Source: Hymenolepis diminuta
Lineage: Eukaryota; Platyhelminthes; Cestoda; Cyclophyllidea; Hymenolepididae
Direction of reading: 5' to 3'
NCBI GenBank assembly: GCA_900708905.1
Contig: CAADRB010000012.1
Location: forward strand, 2,843,394-2,907,393
Length of the DNA stretch: 64,000 bases
In this document: positions 12,001 to 26,600 of the stretch, in pieces
Numbering within the stretch: position 1 is the stretch's first letter
How the letters are laid out: each line of letters starts with the position of its first letter
Notes under the pieces: model-generated
The model's input: only the letters and a program-made list of their open reading frames with translations
Told to the model about the DNA's origin: nothing
Databases searched by the model: none
Made by a program: the position numbers and the translations under genes

Positions 12001-14642
12001 TGGTCGATCGTGGACATTAAGTTACCATCATTGCATAAGAATTATCAGCAAGAATCTGGTTCTGCTTTGCCAACTTGAAATAACTCAAACTAGGAGATAA
12101 TATCATGTTTATCTCTTAGATAGATAAGTTAAAGTGTTTCATTTCAAGAGTTTGATCAAAACTACGCAAGATGGAACTGTACTTTAATGTCGTGCAGCAA
12201 TTTCATTCATTCAAACGACATGGGATCAAAATTCGAGTGATTGTTGAGAATGGAGAAATATTTGTATAAAATTGCCGAGTTAAATAAGATAGAATACAAA
12301 CTGTCCAAACATGAACTATAGAGCAGCAGATGGGAAAAATAAATTTTTGCTTATATCATTTTGTCGGAGATCTATAAAATTTTCCCTTGCCACTCATTAA
12401 TGCTTCACTTAAGAGTTCAATAATTTGACTTTTAGTTACGAAAATGAGGTATTTAACTGAAATAATTCCAATTTAAGGGACCACCTTATACAAGAAAATT
12501 AATCAAAGTGATTTATGCACTGTGTCAGTAAGATGATTAAATTAATACTCAAGTGTATCGTTTTAATCCACGGAAGAAAGGTCAACCTCCTCTGTGGATA
12601 AAAAAACGGTAAGTGGGTCACAGACAGTCTCTCAACGATAACAACAGAGAGAAATCAATTCCCATCAACACTCCGAGCACCCATATAATACACCTGAAAG
12701 GTATTAAGCTTCAACAGGCAGACGTTGTGGGCACTGGGCGACAAGCAGTAGACTAATATGAAGATTAGAATAACTGATAATGCTATTTCAATGGCTGAGA
12801 GTTAAAATTAGGGAACTCTGCTGGAGCAGGTAATCCTAAATTTGACTACTTTTCGTTTGACTAACTCACAGATTTAATTAAAAGTCGAACGAGGCTTAGC
12901 AAAATGTCTATTCCGTATAAAATTAATATTTCTTGATAAATGGGCAGTTATTTTATTTCAACGTCTAAGAAGCAAACAGTGTATTAAGTATTAACATCTT
13001 CATTGGTAAAATTTTTAGAATAACATATGAACTTACATACATCCAGCACAAAAATTTGTCTATTAAATTTTAGAATATAAAAGAAAACGTATAACCATGC
13101 GACTGCGCATCGGCAAAAAGCTTCACATTATAGCTGAATGGACGGCAAAAATAGACAAACAAAGCAATTAATTAATACATGCCTCACATATTAGACAAAT
13201 TACTAAAGAATAAAAGACGTGCTTTTAAGTATGCATTGCTAACTGAAAGTCTGTGGCAATGTGCTTGAAATCGAATTTGGGTTCGAACAAAAATGTTGAC
13301 TATTAACATTGTGTAAGTATCTGTTTTGTTTTTTTATTTAGATAGATTAAAATCCCAAAGAAGGTTAATAATTCCTTCTACATTGAACTATAGGGAATTC
13401 CTATAGCTTTAAAAGCGTCTCTCACGATATTCCAAATCTCTTAAAAGATGGCTAACAGTCACTTATCCGAATGTCAGAATCAGGGTCTTGAATCAGCTAT
13501 CTTCCGATGGAAAAGGATCATCTTAATCTAGCGTAAAAGAAGCATCTATCATAATTCTCTTGAGTACTTGATAATTGAATATAGAAGGGATTTTGGAAGA
13601 TGGTCATTGACTCAATTACCTAAATTTAATCATCTGACTGAACAACCACTCCACGGTAGAGGTTATTAAATTTTCAGTTCATTGAAACGGAAATTGATTC
13701 TTTGAGACAATGCCGCTGACAGTAGATTTCTTACATTGACGTTTGCAGAAGAATATGTGAATTAGAAATATAATGAAGCAAACAAAATCCCTCGATCTTA
13801 GAGTGAAACAAGCACCAATTTTGCGGAATCTATCTCACCCTTGGCAAAAGATTTGGAAGTAAGCATTTACCTGGCAAACATAAAACAATACGGAAACGGA
13901 ATTCATTTACTGAAGGCTCACAGAGGATCTTGTGAGAAATGTGAAGTGATTCATATAAAGGAAGTGTATAAAAGGGTAATTAAAAGACAAACAAATACAA
14001 TGAACAAAATATGAATCTCTCGTATCAATAGGCACGAGGATGTCACTCCCCTTCCAAGACATATGTTGGAAAACGCTTTCTTTAAATTGGCTTGAAACTT
14101 AATTAAAACAGTCTAGAGAACCAAATTTCCTGTTTTTGCCTAGATTATTTGTTTAAAAACATTCGTTGTGCATTTAACACTCATGACAACATGGATATAG
14201 TTTATGACAAAACATCTATTCTAGATGCGTCTGCTCTAGTCCATTCCGTGCAATATACCAATTCAATTCAAATTTACCTATGACATTAAATATTCTAACA
14301 TAAGCACATGCTTTTGACAAAAAACCTTAGTTTTACTTTTTATTCACATGTGCAAAAAAAATTATTTTGCAAAAACAGACCAACATGTTCGTGAGGGAAG
14401 GGAAAAAGTACAATGAGTAATCTGTGACAGTTTTAATTACTAGAAAGGGAATTAAATGCGTAAAAGTACGAGTGGGATGTACTATTATCCTGAGTTTGCA
14501 TTTACAGGAGGACAGGGAGTATTAAGATTTCCCTAAGTGTATAATACTCTGAGCTGAGCTTCCCTTTATTTGATCAGGAATAAATTATCCAAATTCAAAT
14601 ACTGATGATTTAGTGGTCGCGCATGTGAATCCTCTGATTATT

Positions 14643-14688
<46 letters not shown>

Positions 14689-17600
14689 AAATAGTAGTTT
14701 GAACCTCAACAATGCACGTTTTCAAACATGAATAATCATTGACGACTTGTTCACCAGAAATGTTCAATAACACCTGAACTCTTTACAAGTTGAACACCAT
14801 AGTCAGTATTTATAAAAATCACCGATGAGCTATGAAAGATAATCACAATCCCTTCTTTCTTAAGAATTAATTATTTAACGTATATCTGAATGACATGAAT
14901 ACGATGAATTTAATAAATTTCAGCCTGTGATTAGCGGCTCCACCTCCTAACTGAGATGTCTACAGCATTAACCCTGAAATCCCAGAGTTGCCAAAACGTC
15001 AGTTACCATGAACCCAAAGTCAGAAGATGGGAGAATAGTTGAATGTCTTTGTCGGTTAAATAAGGAAAAGGAACTGCGTTAAGTTTACGACAAAATTTTT
15101 AATAAATAAACAATCGAGATGAATCCAAAAATAATGACCAAATTAAATGCAAGACTAGCAGACCATGAGAGGGAGGGGTGTTTGCCGATTAAAGAGATCA
15201 TTTTTGACTTGGTGAGATTGGCTACCAATAGGTATTATCTAATGACAAAATTACTGCATCGCTTGACTAATGGCATACCTATCATTAATCATAGGGGTTC
15301 CCTATTCTCAAAAATCCGTCTTTGGTTTAGCATCATTATTTATGATTGGCTCTTAGTTTGTTTTAACGAAAATATTATTGTCAACATGTGTCCTCTATAT
15401 ATTTTGTAATGTGGTGAAGACTGAAGAAACTAAGACGAAAGGTGTCTTACCCTTAATTCGTCTAAGTTGTTGCAATAAAATCTGTTGACGGGATGCAAGG
15501 AATCAATGACAAGCCCCAAGTTAAAACGATATATGATACAGAAAGCTACTTTAAGATACCAAAATGTCTCACTTTATTCGATATTTTGGAATCGGTTTGC
15601 AAAAAACCTGCTAAATTGGTAGTTCATGCTCCGAAATTCAATGTTCATTATTTGTCTCCCTGGACAATAGCAAATACTCGTTTACAAAGTTCAGTGCTTA
15701 TTGATCCGTTCATTAATTACAGTGATTGGTCTTGCGCTTTAAATTTATTTCTTCTCCCAATGGTTGAGAAGGCAAACGATCTTACACCATATTTCACAGT
15801 TTTTAGCTTTGGCCAAGCAAAATGGGATAGATAAAAATAATAATAATGCAATTTCTTGAAAAGAAGTTCACTGATGTAAGTGGGCTGGTACACTTTATTA
15901 CAATTGGCCACTAGAGCGAAAGCATATTATCGAGTGACCCCCACAAGTGTAGATACCAACCAACTTGTCAAATCTATAGCTGAGTTCCATCCGCAAATTA
16001 AATTTCACTAAAGCTGATAACCTTTTCTCAAATGTAAGACTTCAGTATGCTTGAAAAGATTATTGTATCTTTCATGAACACTTCACTTCTGCGATAGGTT
16101 CTCGCGGACAACTTAAAATAACAAACATTTCTTTTGAAAAAAATGAACGAATAAGTGAATAAAAGAAACTATTTACATTAGCACCGTCTTTTATTTCGCC
16201 TAATTTTAAACTTAATAGGATAAAATGAGTTTATTAACCACTTTCAGAGGATGCAGGGAAGAAATCGAGAACAATAAGGAAATTACAGAAAAAAGGGATT
16301 GAATATAATTTTTTCGTATTAATGTCAATACTATATTTAAGTAGTATCATCTAAAAATCGATAATAACTAATTGTAATATTATTGATGAATCGAATATTA
16401 TAAAATCTTAATTACAAACCGAAGCAAATAAAAAGTTGTATGTTTCACTGCCACTCAAACCATGTTTATTAAACGAACGTGGACGACTTTAATGAAATTC
16501 CCCGGAAGGCAATAGTAAACAATCAAAAAATAGACCAGACAAAACCAAGATAATTTGCGCAGGGGCTACGCAGAGTAGAGGCTGTCTAGGAGATTGCATT
16601 CTCGATAAAACAACCTATTTGTATTAAAAGACCACTCTGGTATTCTTAGAGAAGTCTTTCATCCTTACCGCTGATAAAAGCTTGTTCTGTTTAAAACATC
16701 TCGAACGCTAGTCTGGATAGAAATAAGAGAAAAAGCGTCAGTTATTGGATGGGTTCCGAACTTCCGTAATCAATCAAACACTAAGATTCTTATCATTATA
16801 AATAGCATTTGCTTTGGAGACACAACAATTCTGCCTCTTCCCTTCTTATTCTGCTAGATCTGAGTCAGTGACAATCTCTATGTCATTACGACGGATAAAT
16901 TACAATGTATTATAAACAGAAAACAGGGACTTTGATATTTATTTCAGACTATGAGGACAGAAGTATTTCTAAAAAATATTTTAGAACCCGTTGAACCACA
17001 TTGCTGAAACGCGCTTCTAGATCATATTCAGTCATAAAAGGTGAGAAAAAGTGATTGAGTTGGACTGAAACACGGGCAAAATTCCTGTTTGTCTTTTCAT
17101 TTTAACTGAAACATGTGATCTGGTTTATATAAACAGGTCGAATGTCAAATACAAAACCCACGTTTTACCGAGGTAACGTATATACCTATTCTATGAAGAA
17201 GAATGGAATCATTTTAACTTCAAACTTATGAGTAAAGTTATTTCCTTATATTATTAATAAAAAAAATAAAAGAAGGAGCGTGCATATGGAAAGCTTAAGA
17301 ATTTAGCGCTCAGAGATAATAAAAGTCCTAAGTTTCGAGTATGATAAAATGGACTGGATGAGTTGCTATGATAAGAAGGGTATTTCAATAGAACATCCTA
17401 GGAACAAATTATGTAATGAAATTTACCGGCACTGATTTTCACCCCAGTCTTCCTTTCTAAATACCATTTCCATTATCTGGTTCTCCATTTTTTATTGAAA
17501 ATAAGTTGGTGAATGACTATTTTGGCTAAGTCATTTTCTTATTCTGCCATCCTGATGAGTTATAAGTGCTCGGTTAATTATTATTCTTCAATAACCTTTT

Positions 17601-20600
17601 AGGAATTAAAATATAATGATAAATGCCTAGCAGCTTTTAAAAAGCTTTTTGAGAGAGCTAATCTGGGAAAACTAAGACCTGAACACAAGTCCGAGCGCAG
17701 AATATATATATAAACCATTTCCGAAGTTCTAAACGCTTGTGTATCATTCGGTTGCCGGATAGTTTATTCTACAGTTAATATAAGTAAACTTTAATGTGCC
17801 TTGAAAGAATACTACTAAAGTCGTAGTTAAGTAGGTAGTGATTTACCGGCCACGAGTTCGAGAGAAGTGACTTCCAGATCGAGTAGCATCACGGCTTTGG
17901 CAAGACAACTGCGAACCTCAAAGACCGACATCAGAGGCTGAACGGCAACATGAGGCTTTGACCAACGATCAGCGCTTTCTTCCACCTCTTCCTCGTACTT
18001 GATCCATCTAGACAAGATGGATGCAAAATGATAGTTAACATGGGGTCTCAAGTAATAAATGACGAAGGCAAACATTGCAAGGAAAGATATATTAGCACAA
18101 ATTTAATTTGGATTGTCATTAATATAGAAAATTTGCAGACGCGGCTATTATACTACTCAAATCAGCTTTGTAAATAGACAATGAAAGCTCAAAAGTGGAA
18201 ATTTACAACAGAGATATTTAATTAGCATTGTTATCACCAAGGGACGGAGAAAAAGCATAAAAAACCTTAATTGAAAACAAACAAACTTTAGGTTCAATTT
18301 CAAAAAGGCGGCACGTAAATGGGCCAAACGTTTAACACTTTCGGATTTTCCAGATCTCAGCAATCTTAATTAATCACATGATGATATTACCACGTGAGGA
18401 ATCAGACTTACTGCAAAAAGTAAAAATATGACTTATTCTAGCTTTTAACCAGAGATTAACTCCATGCCTTTACGATGACTACCCTCTGGTCACATTCCAC
18501 ATGAAAATGCGTTGGTTTTTCGTCTTTATGGCCCTATGACTCAAACCCCTGTCATGTTAATACGAGTTTACCGATTCTCCTATGTCTACAACTGCCCCGC
18601 TACATTTAAAAGTACATCTGCTGTCATATCATCACGTGCGTCCCCGCCCAAGTGACTCATAAAGAGTCTTAGTATTCCCACCCCCCACACACGCGTAGAC
18701 AAGCACTTGCTATTTACCGGTCCGTATGCTTCCCTCTCATCTCTCTTACCCTCTCGAACCCTCATGTGGTTTATTCAATACACGGCCTACACAACTCTTT
18801 TTGCTCTACTTTTCTGGAGGTGTCGTTTGCTGCTAGCTATAGTTTTACCTTTTATGATCTAGTTCTGCTTTATTAGCTCCTACAAGACTTACAGTAGCCA
18901 ATGCACTGGCCACATGTACAAAGGCTTCAAAAATCAAAAGCCAAGTCACGAGCTGAAGCTTCTTGTCTTTAATTAATAATCATTTATACAACAGTGATAA
19001 AGTTTAAGGGTTCTTTAAGCCCTCAATAAGCCCTCCAAATATTTATTTGAAATCACTTTTTCAATAACATGGAGTTTGGCAATATTATAGGGCTTGATAG
19101 ATGATTTAACCTTTTAATTCTGATGATTTATTTGTTAACATGTATTTTTCACCAATTCATATCTTGTTTTATCACAGAATATTGCCTAAAATAGGACCAT
19201 TTGAACTATCCAACAGTCGATTTTTAAGTTGCTTCTAATAAATCAATTGATTAGTTTTTCAGGAAGCATGGTCTGAACAAGCTTTCATCAAGGACGACCC
19301 TTTATATAAGTTAGGTAAGTTTGAAAGAGCATAGGGTCTATCAGATGCTTGAAAGATGGAAATAGGGAACATGAAGCATGAAGAATACAAAGTGATAAAA
19401 AGCGACCATTTTGCCACAATGACCACCACCCTCTCAGCATAAGCATATATCTTTGCCAATGTTGCCTGCTGGCTGACTTTTGTACTAATGCGAGGCTGCT
19501 ATCCAGGCCTACTTCTATGTCTCAGTAGCAACGTGATTGGTAGTATAGTTTTACTAAAAATTATTTCCTAAAAGTAGGGACCACAGTTGCACGTTTACTC
19601 TCCTAGCCACACAACCTTCGAAATTTACGAGATCTGATTATAATAACACTCGAGCGAAAAAATATAATGCATCATAAAAAGGAATTATTGTGTAATGTTT
19701 AAATGTAAATAGATCTGTTGCGAGTTAAGATTTTTGTACAGGCTGTACATTATAACAGAAAATGGCTCAATAACTCTACAATGAAAGCAATACCGCGTAA
19801 AATTAATTTCACATACTGAGAACCCAATTAGCCTCCAAAGTAGACACAAATCTCCTGAATTCAACATATCATGAGATTAAACAAACTTCAGCAATTTACC
19901 CAAAACTCTGCAAAGCAATGGCCATGTAATTTTGAACATTTTAACAAGAATGTAAATAGTATGAGTGATTAAAAACGATCTATTACTTTGATTTTTTGGA
20001 TAAAAATTATTTATTTATTTATTTATTTTTTAAAAGCTAGATTAGAAGACAGATTTCGCCTATTTTTAAGAACTCAAAGTAACTTCAGTCAGTTAGAGCT
20101 ATTCTTCGCTCTACTCAACTGAAACTGACAACTGCGGCATATAGAGACAGCATTGAATGAAAGCCTCCTCGCGATGATTATTGTTCCAATTGGCCATCTA
20201 ATCTCTCGATGCACACAAGCGGAAAAGCCGGCAACTCATCACCTGCCATCTCAATTATTAATTACTAATCCTATTCACCTTTGTTCAATTCCCGAGTTGC
20301 CACTTCAGCATCATGACAACTCGTTTAAACGAACTAAAAGGCATTTATTGACTAGAAAAAAGTAAATCGGACTCTTACACCTAGTCTAAATCATGGATTT
20401 ATATTAACGTGTAAAGACAGTAAATTCACAAAACGATTGAAAAGTTCTGACTTTATTAAGTATGGGTGTCTTGATTAAAATCTAAATATGCACACGGTCT
20501 ATGTGTAGAATGACCAATTGTAGTTTAATATTTAGAGTTTCTTTTAAAGGTAAAAGCAAAGATTTGTGGTCAATAAACGGTCAAATTCTGATAAAGTGGT

Positions 20601-23600
20601 ACAGAAACACTTATAACTGAAAAAACCCAAAAAACTGCAAATAGTTACATCTTCTTCTAAATTTTACAATTTCGTGTTAACTACAGTCCTTCTTTACGGC
20701 GATGAATGCACGATTTTGAAACTATCGGCAATTTTATTGAATTTAGTCCCAAAATTTTTAAATTAATCCGATTCTACTGTCCAAAAACCCAGATCCTTAA
20801 TGCTTACCACTGTTTAATTATTTCCCAATAGCTGAAGCGAGTGGTAAATTGGCCGAAAACGACCAAATAAACTACATTTCTACATTCCTCGTGTTGGTAA
20901 AATAAGAACACTTTTCACATCTGACCAAAGTTCACTATAATGCATCTGAACTAGGGTCCGCTAAAAGGACAATCGAAAGCTGGTAAAATAACATATTGTT
21001 ACTGGTACCAAAACAAAACGTATTTATTACTTTTTTAATCAACCACAGATAAAAAAATTAGATCACTGCTTAAGGAAAATAATTATTTGGATTTTCAATA
21101 AGTCTACTAATTCACTTGAATTATTGCTTCAAACCCAATTTTGTGAATTATTTTCGCTCAATAAACCAATTCAAAAAGGGTTTTAAAACAAAGGGACACG
21201 CAAACTTTTCCTTCACTTCCGAAAAGTAATATTGTGGTAAGTAGCGGTTTCCTTAATTAACTTTTTGATGACGGTGTTGACGGTATTCAACAGTCTAAAA
21301 ATAGACAAATACTTCTAGGAATTTTTCTGCCATTATGTGTGACGGCTAAACCTCAATTAACGCCATTCTCACAAAATTTAAATTTCTCAGCAGTAATGCG
21401 ATCTCCTCTCGATGGAAGGACTATAGGGAATTTAGCTCTTATCTTATCTACCACTGCTTGCTTAAGTGTGCGTATGACACATTCCCTGGCTCTTGAGCAG
21501 TTTATCGATTTCCTCTGTTATCTAATGCCTGTGTTGTGAGTTCGATTCCGAGACGGAGTTAAAAAAATTCAGCTAACTGATTATACGATTGCTGCCTTCT
21601 CATTGTTCTACTTTAATAAAACATTATGTGACTGACTGTGTCTCATTTTTATCCCATGATAGCTGAGTTTGTGCAAGTAGAAAGAGCAATGACTTAGTTT
21701 TCTCCATCTTACATGTGCATCTTCTAAGCTAGAGTCTCTTCTCCTATAGAACAGCACTTTATTAGCTTGATCAAGAGTTGGCTAAGTTAACAATTCAATG
21801 TTTCCGACCTAAATAACGGCTGACATTCTTTCCCATTCAAAATATTTATAACAACCTTCTACCACACGTTCAGGTAATTAATAGAAAGACCGGTTGACAG
21901 AGGTAGGGAGAGGGAGGGAAGATCTGCTCTGTCGGCATCTGTAAAAGTAAAGTGAGAGCAGCAGCAGCAGAAATGCTGGTTTTGGCTGCATGCAAACGTC
22001 TGTCTGAGTGTGTGTAGAAAAATTGCTCCTACGAACCACAAAGCGTTTCAGAGACTGTTTATAGAAGCTAGAGAGCAGGGAATTCGTTAGTAAGTAATAA
22101 GGAAATCCATTTCAGTGTTCCAACTTTTGAAAGATTTGAATTTTTCTTAATCCTAAGAATGATACGAGCCAAAACAGTGGCCTAGTCTCCACAAAATACT
22201 CACTCATTTATCTCGATAAAACGATTTTGTTACAATATAAAGTTGTGATCCAGTCATGTCGAGTTATTACTCTAGATCTTTGCACGTAATTCCTACAATA
22301 TTACAGTAATTAATTAATTCCTTTGTGGCTGGGGATTTGCCGTGTTGGAACAGAGGTTACCTTAAAAGTTATTGAACAGTAAGCTACAGTAGATTCCGAT
22401 TTTCAAAAATTGAAGGAATATCTATTGTACATTTTATATGCTTGGTAGATGTCGAAAAAATTCTTATAAAAATAAACCAATTTGAACGTTGGCCCATCAT
22501 CTCTTCATCAAGAACATTACAATGTCTAGTCGACGCATGAAATAAACTGGGATTGACAAAATACAAGCTAGAAGATACTAAAGTAATAATAATAACAATC
22601 AGTGCTGATTTCTTCTACCTACTCTTGGCTGTAACATGACGTAAATAAATTGATGAGACATTATCAAACATGGAAGTAGATTGACCGATCAATGAGCTGC
22701 GAATACCATGGACATAATGCCATCCATGAATCTGGGAGTCAATTTGGATATTTAAACATTAGGAAAATGTAAAGTGAGCTATATGAGAATACGGTTACCT
22801 CGGCGCTATTCATATAAAGTAAAACTCGTGATGTCCTTACTTCAATACCGGTTACTTCTACACCCCCTATCCGGTTTCATACAATATTGGACTCTTTTGC
22901 TTATTCATACACTTTCCCACGATTGAGACTTACAAAATATTTATGCATTACTATGGGTATGGTAATACAAACACCTGTGAATTTGCACTATTTTATTCGA
23001 GATTCGTCTTTCAGCAAGAGATAAAACTTCGAACTCAGAAGAAATTTGTTTGGCGAATAAGAGGGCATTTACTTAAGTGTGACAGAGCTGGAAATAGAAC
23101 AGCTCGTTTTCTCAATGTCTATTCTGCCTTCTCTCACCCACTCATCCAATGCTCCCTGCAACTCTATTGACAAATTACAGCTACGAAAAATGCGAAAAAC
23201 ACAAAATTTTCGGGAAAAACGTAACTGCCGCTGCTTTCTTTCTTTGAGTGAGAGAGTTAGATGAAAAAGGAGAGAAATTTACGGAACTGAGGTAGTAGAT
23301 TGGTAATTTTCGAGTATCTATTGTGGGCTACTAACCAACTGTAAACATGTAATTAGGTGGGAGAAGATTACACGTCTTTGCTGAACCTGAGAGCAAATAA
23401 GAACATAAAGAGTTGATCTACAATTTTGATTTCCGGGAAGCAGGAAGTAAACAAAGTATGGTGGAGTGGATAGTGTTACTAGCTGGTGAATGAATCTCAT
23501 TGAGCTGAAACAATTTGTAGGTGACGCTAAATCAAAATCTCCTAGCTCATTATCTCCGGGTTTTTGTCGTTATAAATGACCACACACTTTTGTTTTTTTT

Positions 23601-26600
23601 TCTTTTTAGTTTGATTGTTAATTGGAATTAATCAAAAATTTATAAATATTAAATGAACAATTGAGAGATATCTGCTACAGCCTCCTTGATTCTACTACAA
23701 AATCCCCAAATTTCGGATTTCAGGAATTCGATATCTGCTTAAAGTAATGGTCATATATTTGCATTTAATTGTCTCTGAATGTTAATTAAGGAGGAGGCAG
23801 TGGAAATAAATAAAAGTTATGGCTAACTATATATACTTCACAATAAAGCATAAAAGCGAATGACGAAGTAGAAAGATCGGTTCTAAGTGTATTTAGGCCA
23901 ATGACCTAAATTGAGATGCTGAGGACATACGTGTGTGTTTTGAGAGTTCCATCTGTTTGCGGCAAGCAAATAAGCTCAATGTTTGACAAGCTTGAAATTG
24001 CCATGTTTTCGGACGAAGTCGAATTGAAATGATTAGCATTATTTCAGTATAGCTATTGGGCATATTCCCGACCTCCTCTTTATTTCCTCTTTTCCTCTTT
24101 CTTTAACAACGTAATTGTTAAAAATTTCCCTATGCTTTTGGAATAATATAAAGCATGTGGGCTGATGACCTAGTGAACAACAGTCACGTCTTTCGATTCA
24201 ATTCTGACTGACGCATATTCAGTAACCGAATGGCCGTGGGTACTGACTACAGCCTGTCAATCAAGAGCACAGATCGGGTATTTGAAACTGCTTCCCTTCT
24301 ACGCGCAAACACACAAATTTTATCACAGTGATTGAAATGGCCAAAAACGAAAGAAAAGCCATTTTATAGAGGGTGTTCAAATAAAGTATTTCCAGTCCAA
24401 GATACTCCTTCTCTTCTCCTGAAAATCATCTGAATGTTGTACTTCGTATTCATTCATAGAAATCGAACTAATTTAGTCCATTCAGATCGCTTAAGAAAGA
24501 CCTAAACCTACACATTCTTCTGAACCGAAAATAGGTTTCCCGCTTTTTTAAAAAAACGTAAATTTAGTCGTTTACCTAAAGAACGGGCACCGAGGAGAGA
24601 GGAGTGAAGCACAAATCTGCTATCCAAATACCACAAGGAGAAAGTGTTGACAATTCGTGCACTTAAAATGAGAACAAGTTGGTTGAATCAGGAAAAACCG
24701 CATTTTTGCGATCGATTAGGCTGAGGAGGCATTCTGAGAAACTTGTTAGTAAGATGAGCATAATTAAAAAAAGAATTTGATAACGTTATTATTGCCATGA
24801 AATTAACCAACCCCTAGAAAGAAGGTTTATTCTAGCATTCATTTCCGAAAAAGAACTAGTTTCCACAAGACTTATGAGAAATTTCCGTTTTGCTAACCCT
24901 TCTTAATCAGTTATATTCAGCACATTAAAGCATGCTATCTACTGGAGGTGCGTCAACGATTTTTAAAACCATGGAGACCAATGCTACCCAGAAGCGTTCT
25001 TCACCACCACTTATGAGTAGAAAGACACTCTAGAACCATTTATGTTAAGAAACTCAGTTCACAATTCAAAAATGCCATATTTTCACTTCGGCAGTAGATA
25101 TTTTCTTTTAGTAGATCTTCCTTACTAGTATGAATTTTGATGAGAAGTTATCTCTAGCAACCGAAATATCTAATACTCACGGATTGAGCCACCTTATAAA
25201 GGTAACACAGGTGCGTTAATAATTCATAAGAAGTCTGTTAGATGAAACGCAACCAAAATGATGGAAATGGCTTCCATTTCCTGACCAAAATCTTATGGGG
25301 AGAGTAAGATTTTTCCTAATTAACTGACTGGTTAAATTTCATTGATTATTTTCCTTTTAAATATCTCGATAGTCTAATAAATTATGAATGCTCCCAGAGC
25401 CGATTTAAAGAACAACTTAACTGCTTTTGGTATATTCGAACGCAAATGTCTGGACAACAACGAATTTATTCGCTTTCATAAATCATCTTGTTTGGTTCAA
25501 TGTGACTTCAGAAGAATATTTTGCTGCAATGGATGAATTCATATCACTTATTTGTATACATGTACGTAAATGTAGAAAAATCGGTATTTAGAAGAAAAAC
25601 TTGCTTTGGACGAATTACAAGCGATAACGAACGTAAAGTTATCCCATTCAAGAGAAAAAAATGTGAGATCGGAGTATACTATTCTTTATCCTCTACTTCG
25701 CATTCTACCTCGTGTTTATCATTGATTAGTCCCTGTTCCTCACCTTAAGCGTTACTCCCACCCTGTTTACCTCCGTCCTTGTTCCCGCTGATAAATACTT
25801 AGATACTCTAAGTAGTTCTTAAAAACTAATCGTCATGGCCCATTTAAGAAGCATTCTAAGTTTCCGTTCTAATAGCAACTGGAAATACTCGGTACATGCC
25901 GCATAATGTACAACCTGAAACTATCTTGATGTGGGTAGTTCAGTGGGCAAAAATTTTTATGAAGGACTACAATTATTAAATTATGCATTTAGGTGGTCTT
26001 TCGATATTGAAGAATGGAAGAGAACTTAATCTATATTTTATTTTTTAATCGGAGACTATACCGTTTCTAGAAAATATCCTAAACAAACCGAAACGAAAAG
26101 ATCGAAACAATAGAGAACTTGCATCACAGAAGACAAAATATGCGAACACCTTACCATTACACAAAATTAGAAAAGATGGGTGATTTAAAAGACCCTACGA
26201 AGTGAAGATAACATTAAAACAGAAAATACTTGCACTTTTTATTAAAAACGAAGGGATTGGGAAAAAATTCATATAGAAGCAATGGATGAAATATTATATT
26301 TAGTGAGCTAAAATCCAATAATAGGTAAAGCTCCATGACTATGAAGGGAATTCTGACGCAATCCATCAGAAATTCAACAAAATTGCAAACTGAAGTCACA
26401 ATTAATGAACAAAATAAGCTTAAAAACGAAACTGAACAAATGGCATGATGTTTTTACTGTTTTTGGATACAAAGGCCTGGACAAAAGGCGAATTTACACT
26501 CAAAAACACTCCTTTGGGAGAAATTCTGGAGATTTTTGGTGTTGCAAGACTGCAATAGGAGAAAAGAAATTTATCACACTTCTTGAAACCTGGCTGCAAA

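Larger units (their letters stand above)
8767..17846 (-). other. SLC4 intron 5 (9.1 kb)
   Basis: Bounded by a GT donor after 17847 and an AG acceptor before 8766. It contains a TAG microsatellite (14644-14688) and two adjoining unrecognised plus-strand open frames (15119-15409 and 15493-15837). Nothing else was supported. Confidence 0.7.

Noticed and set aside
14644..14688. Possible coding poly-Thr tract on the minus strand
   Set aside because: A TAG microsatellite read in one frame; the flanks show no coding sign.
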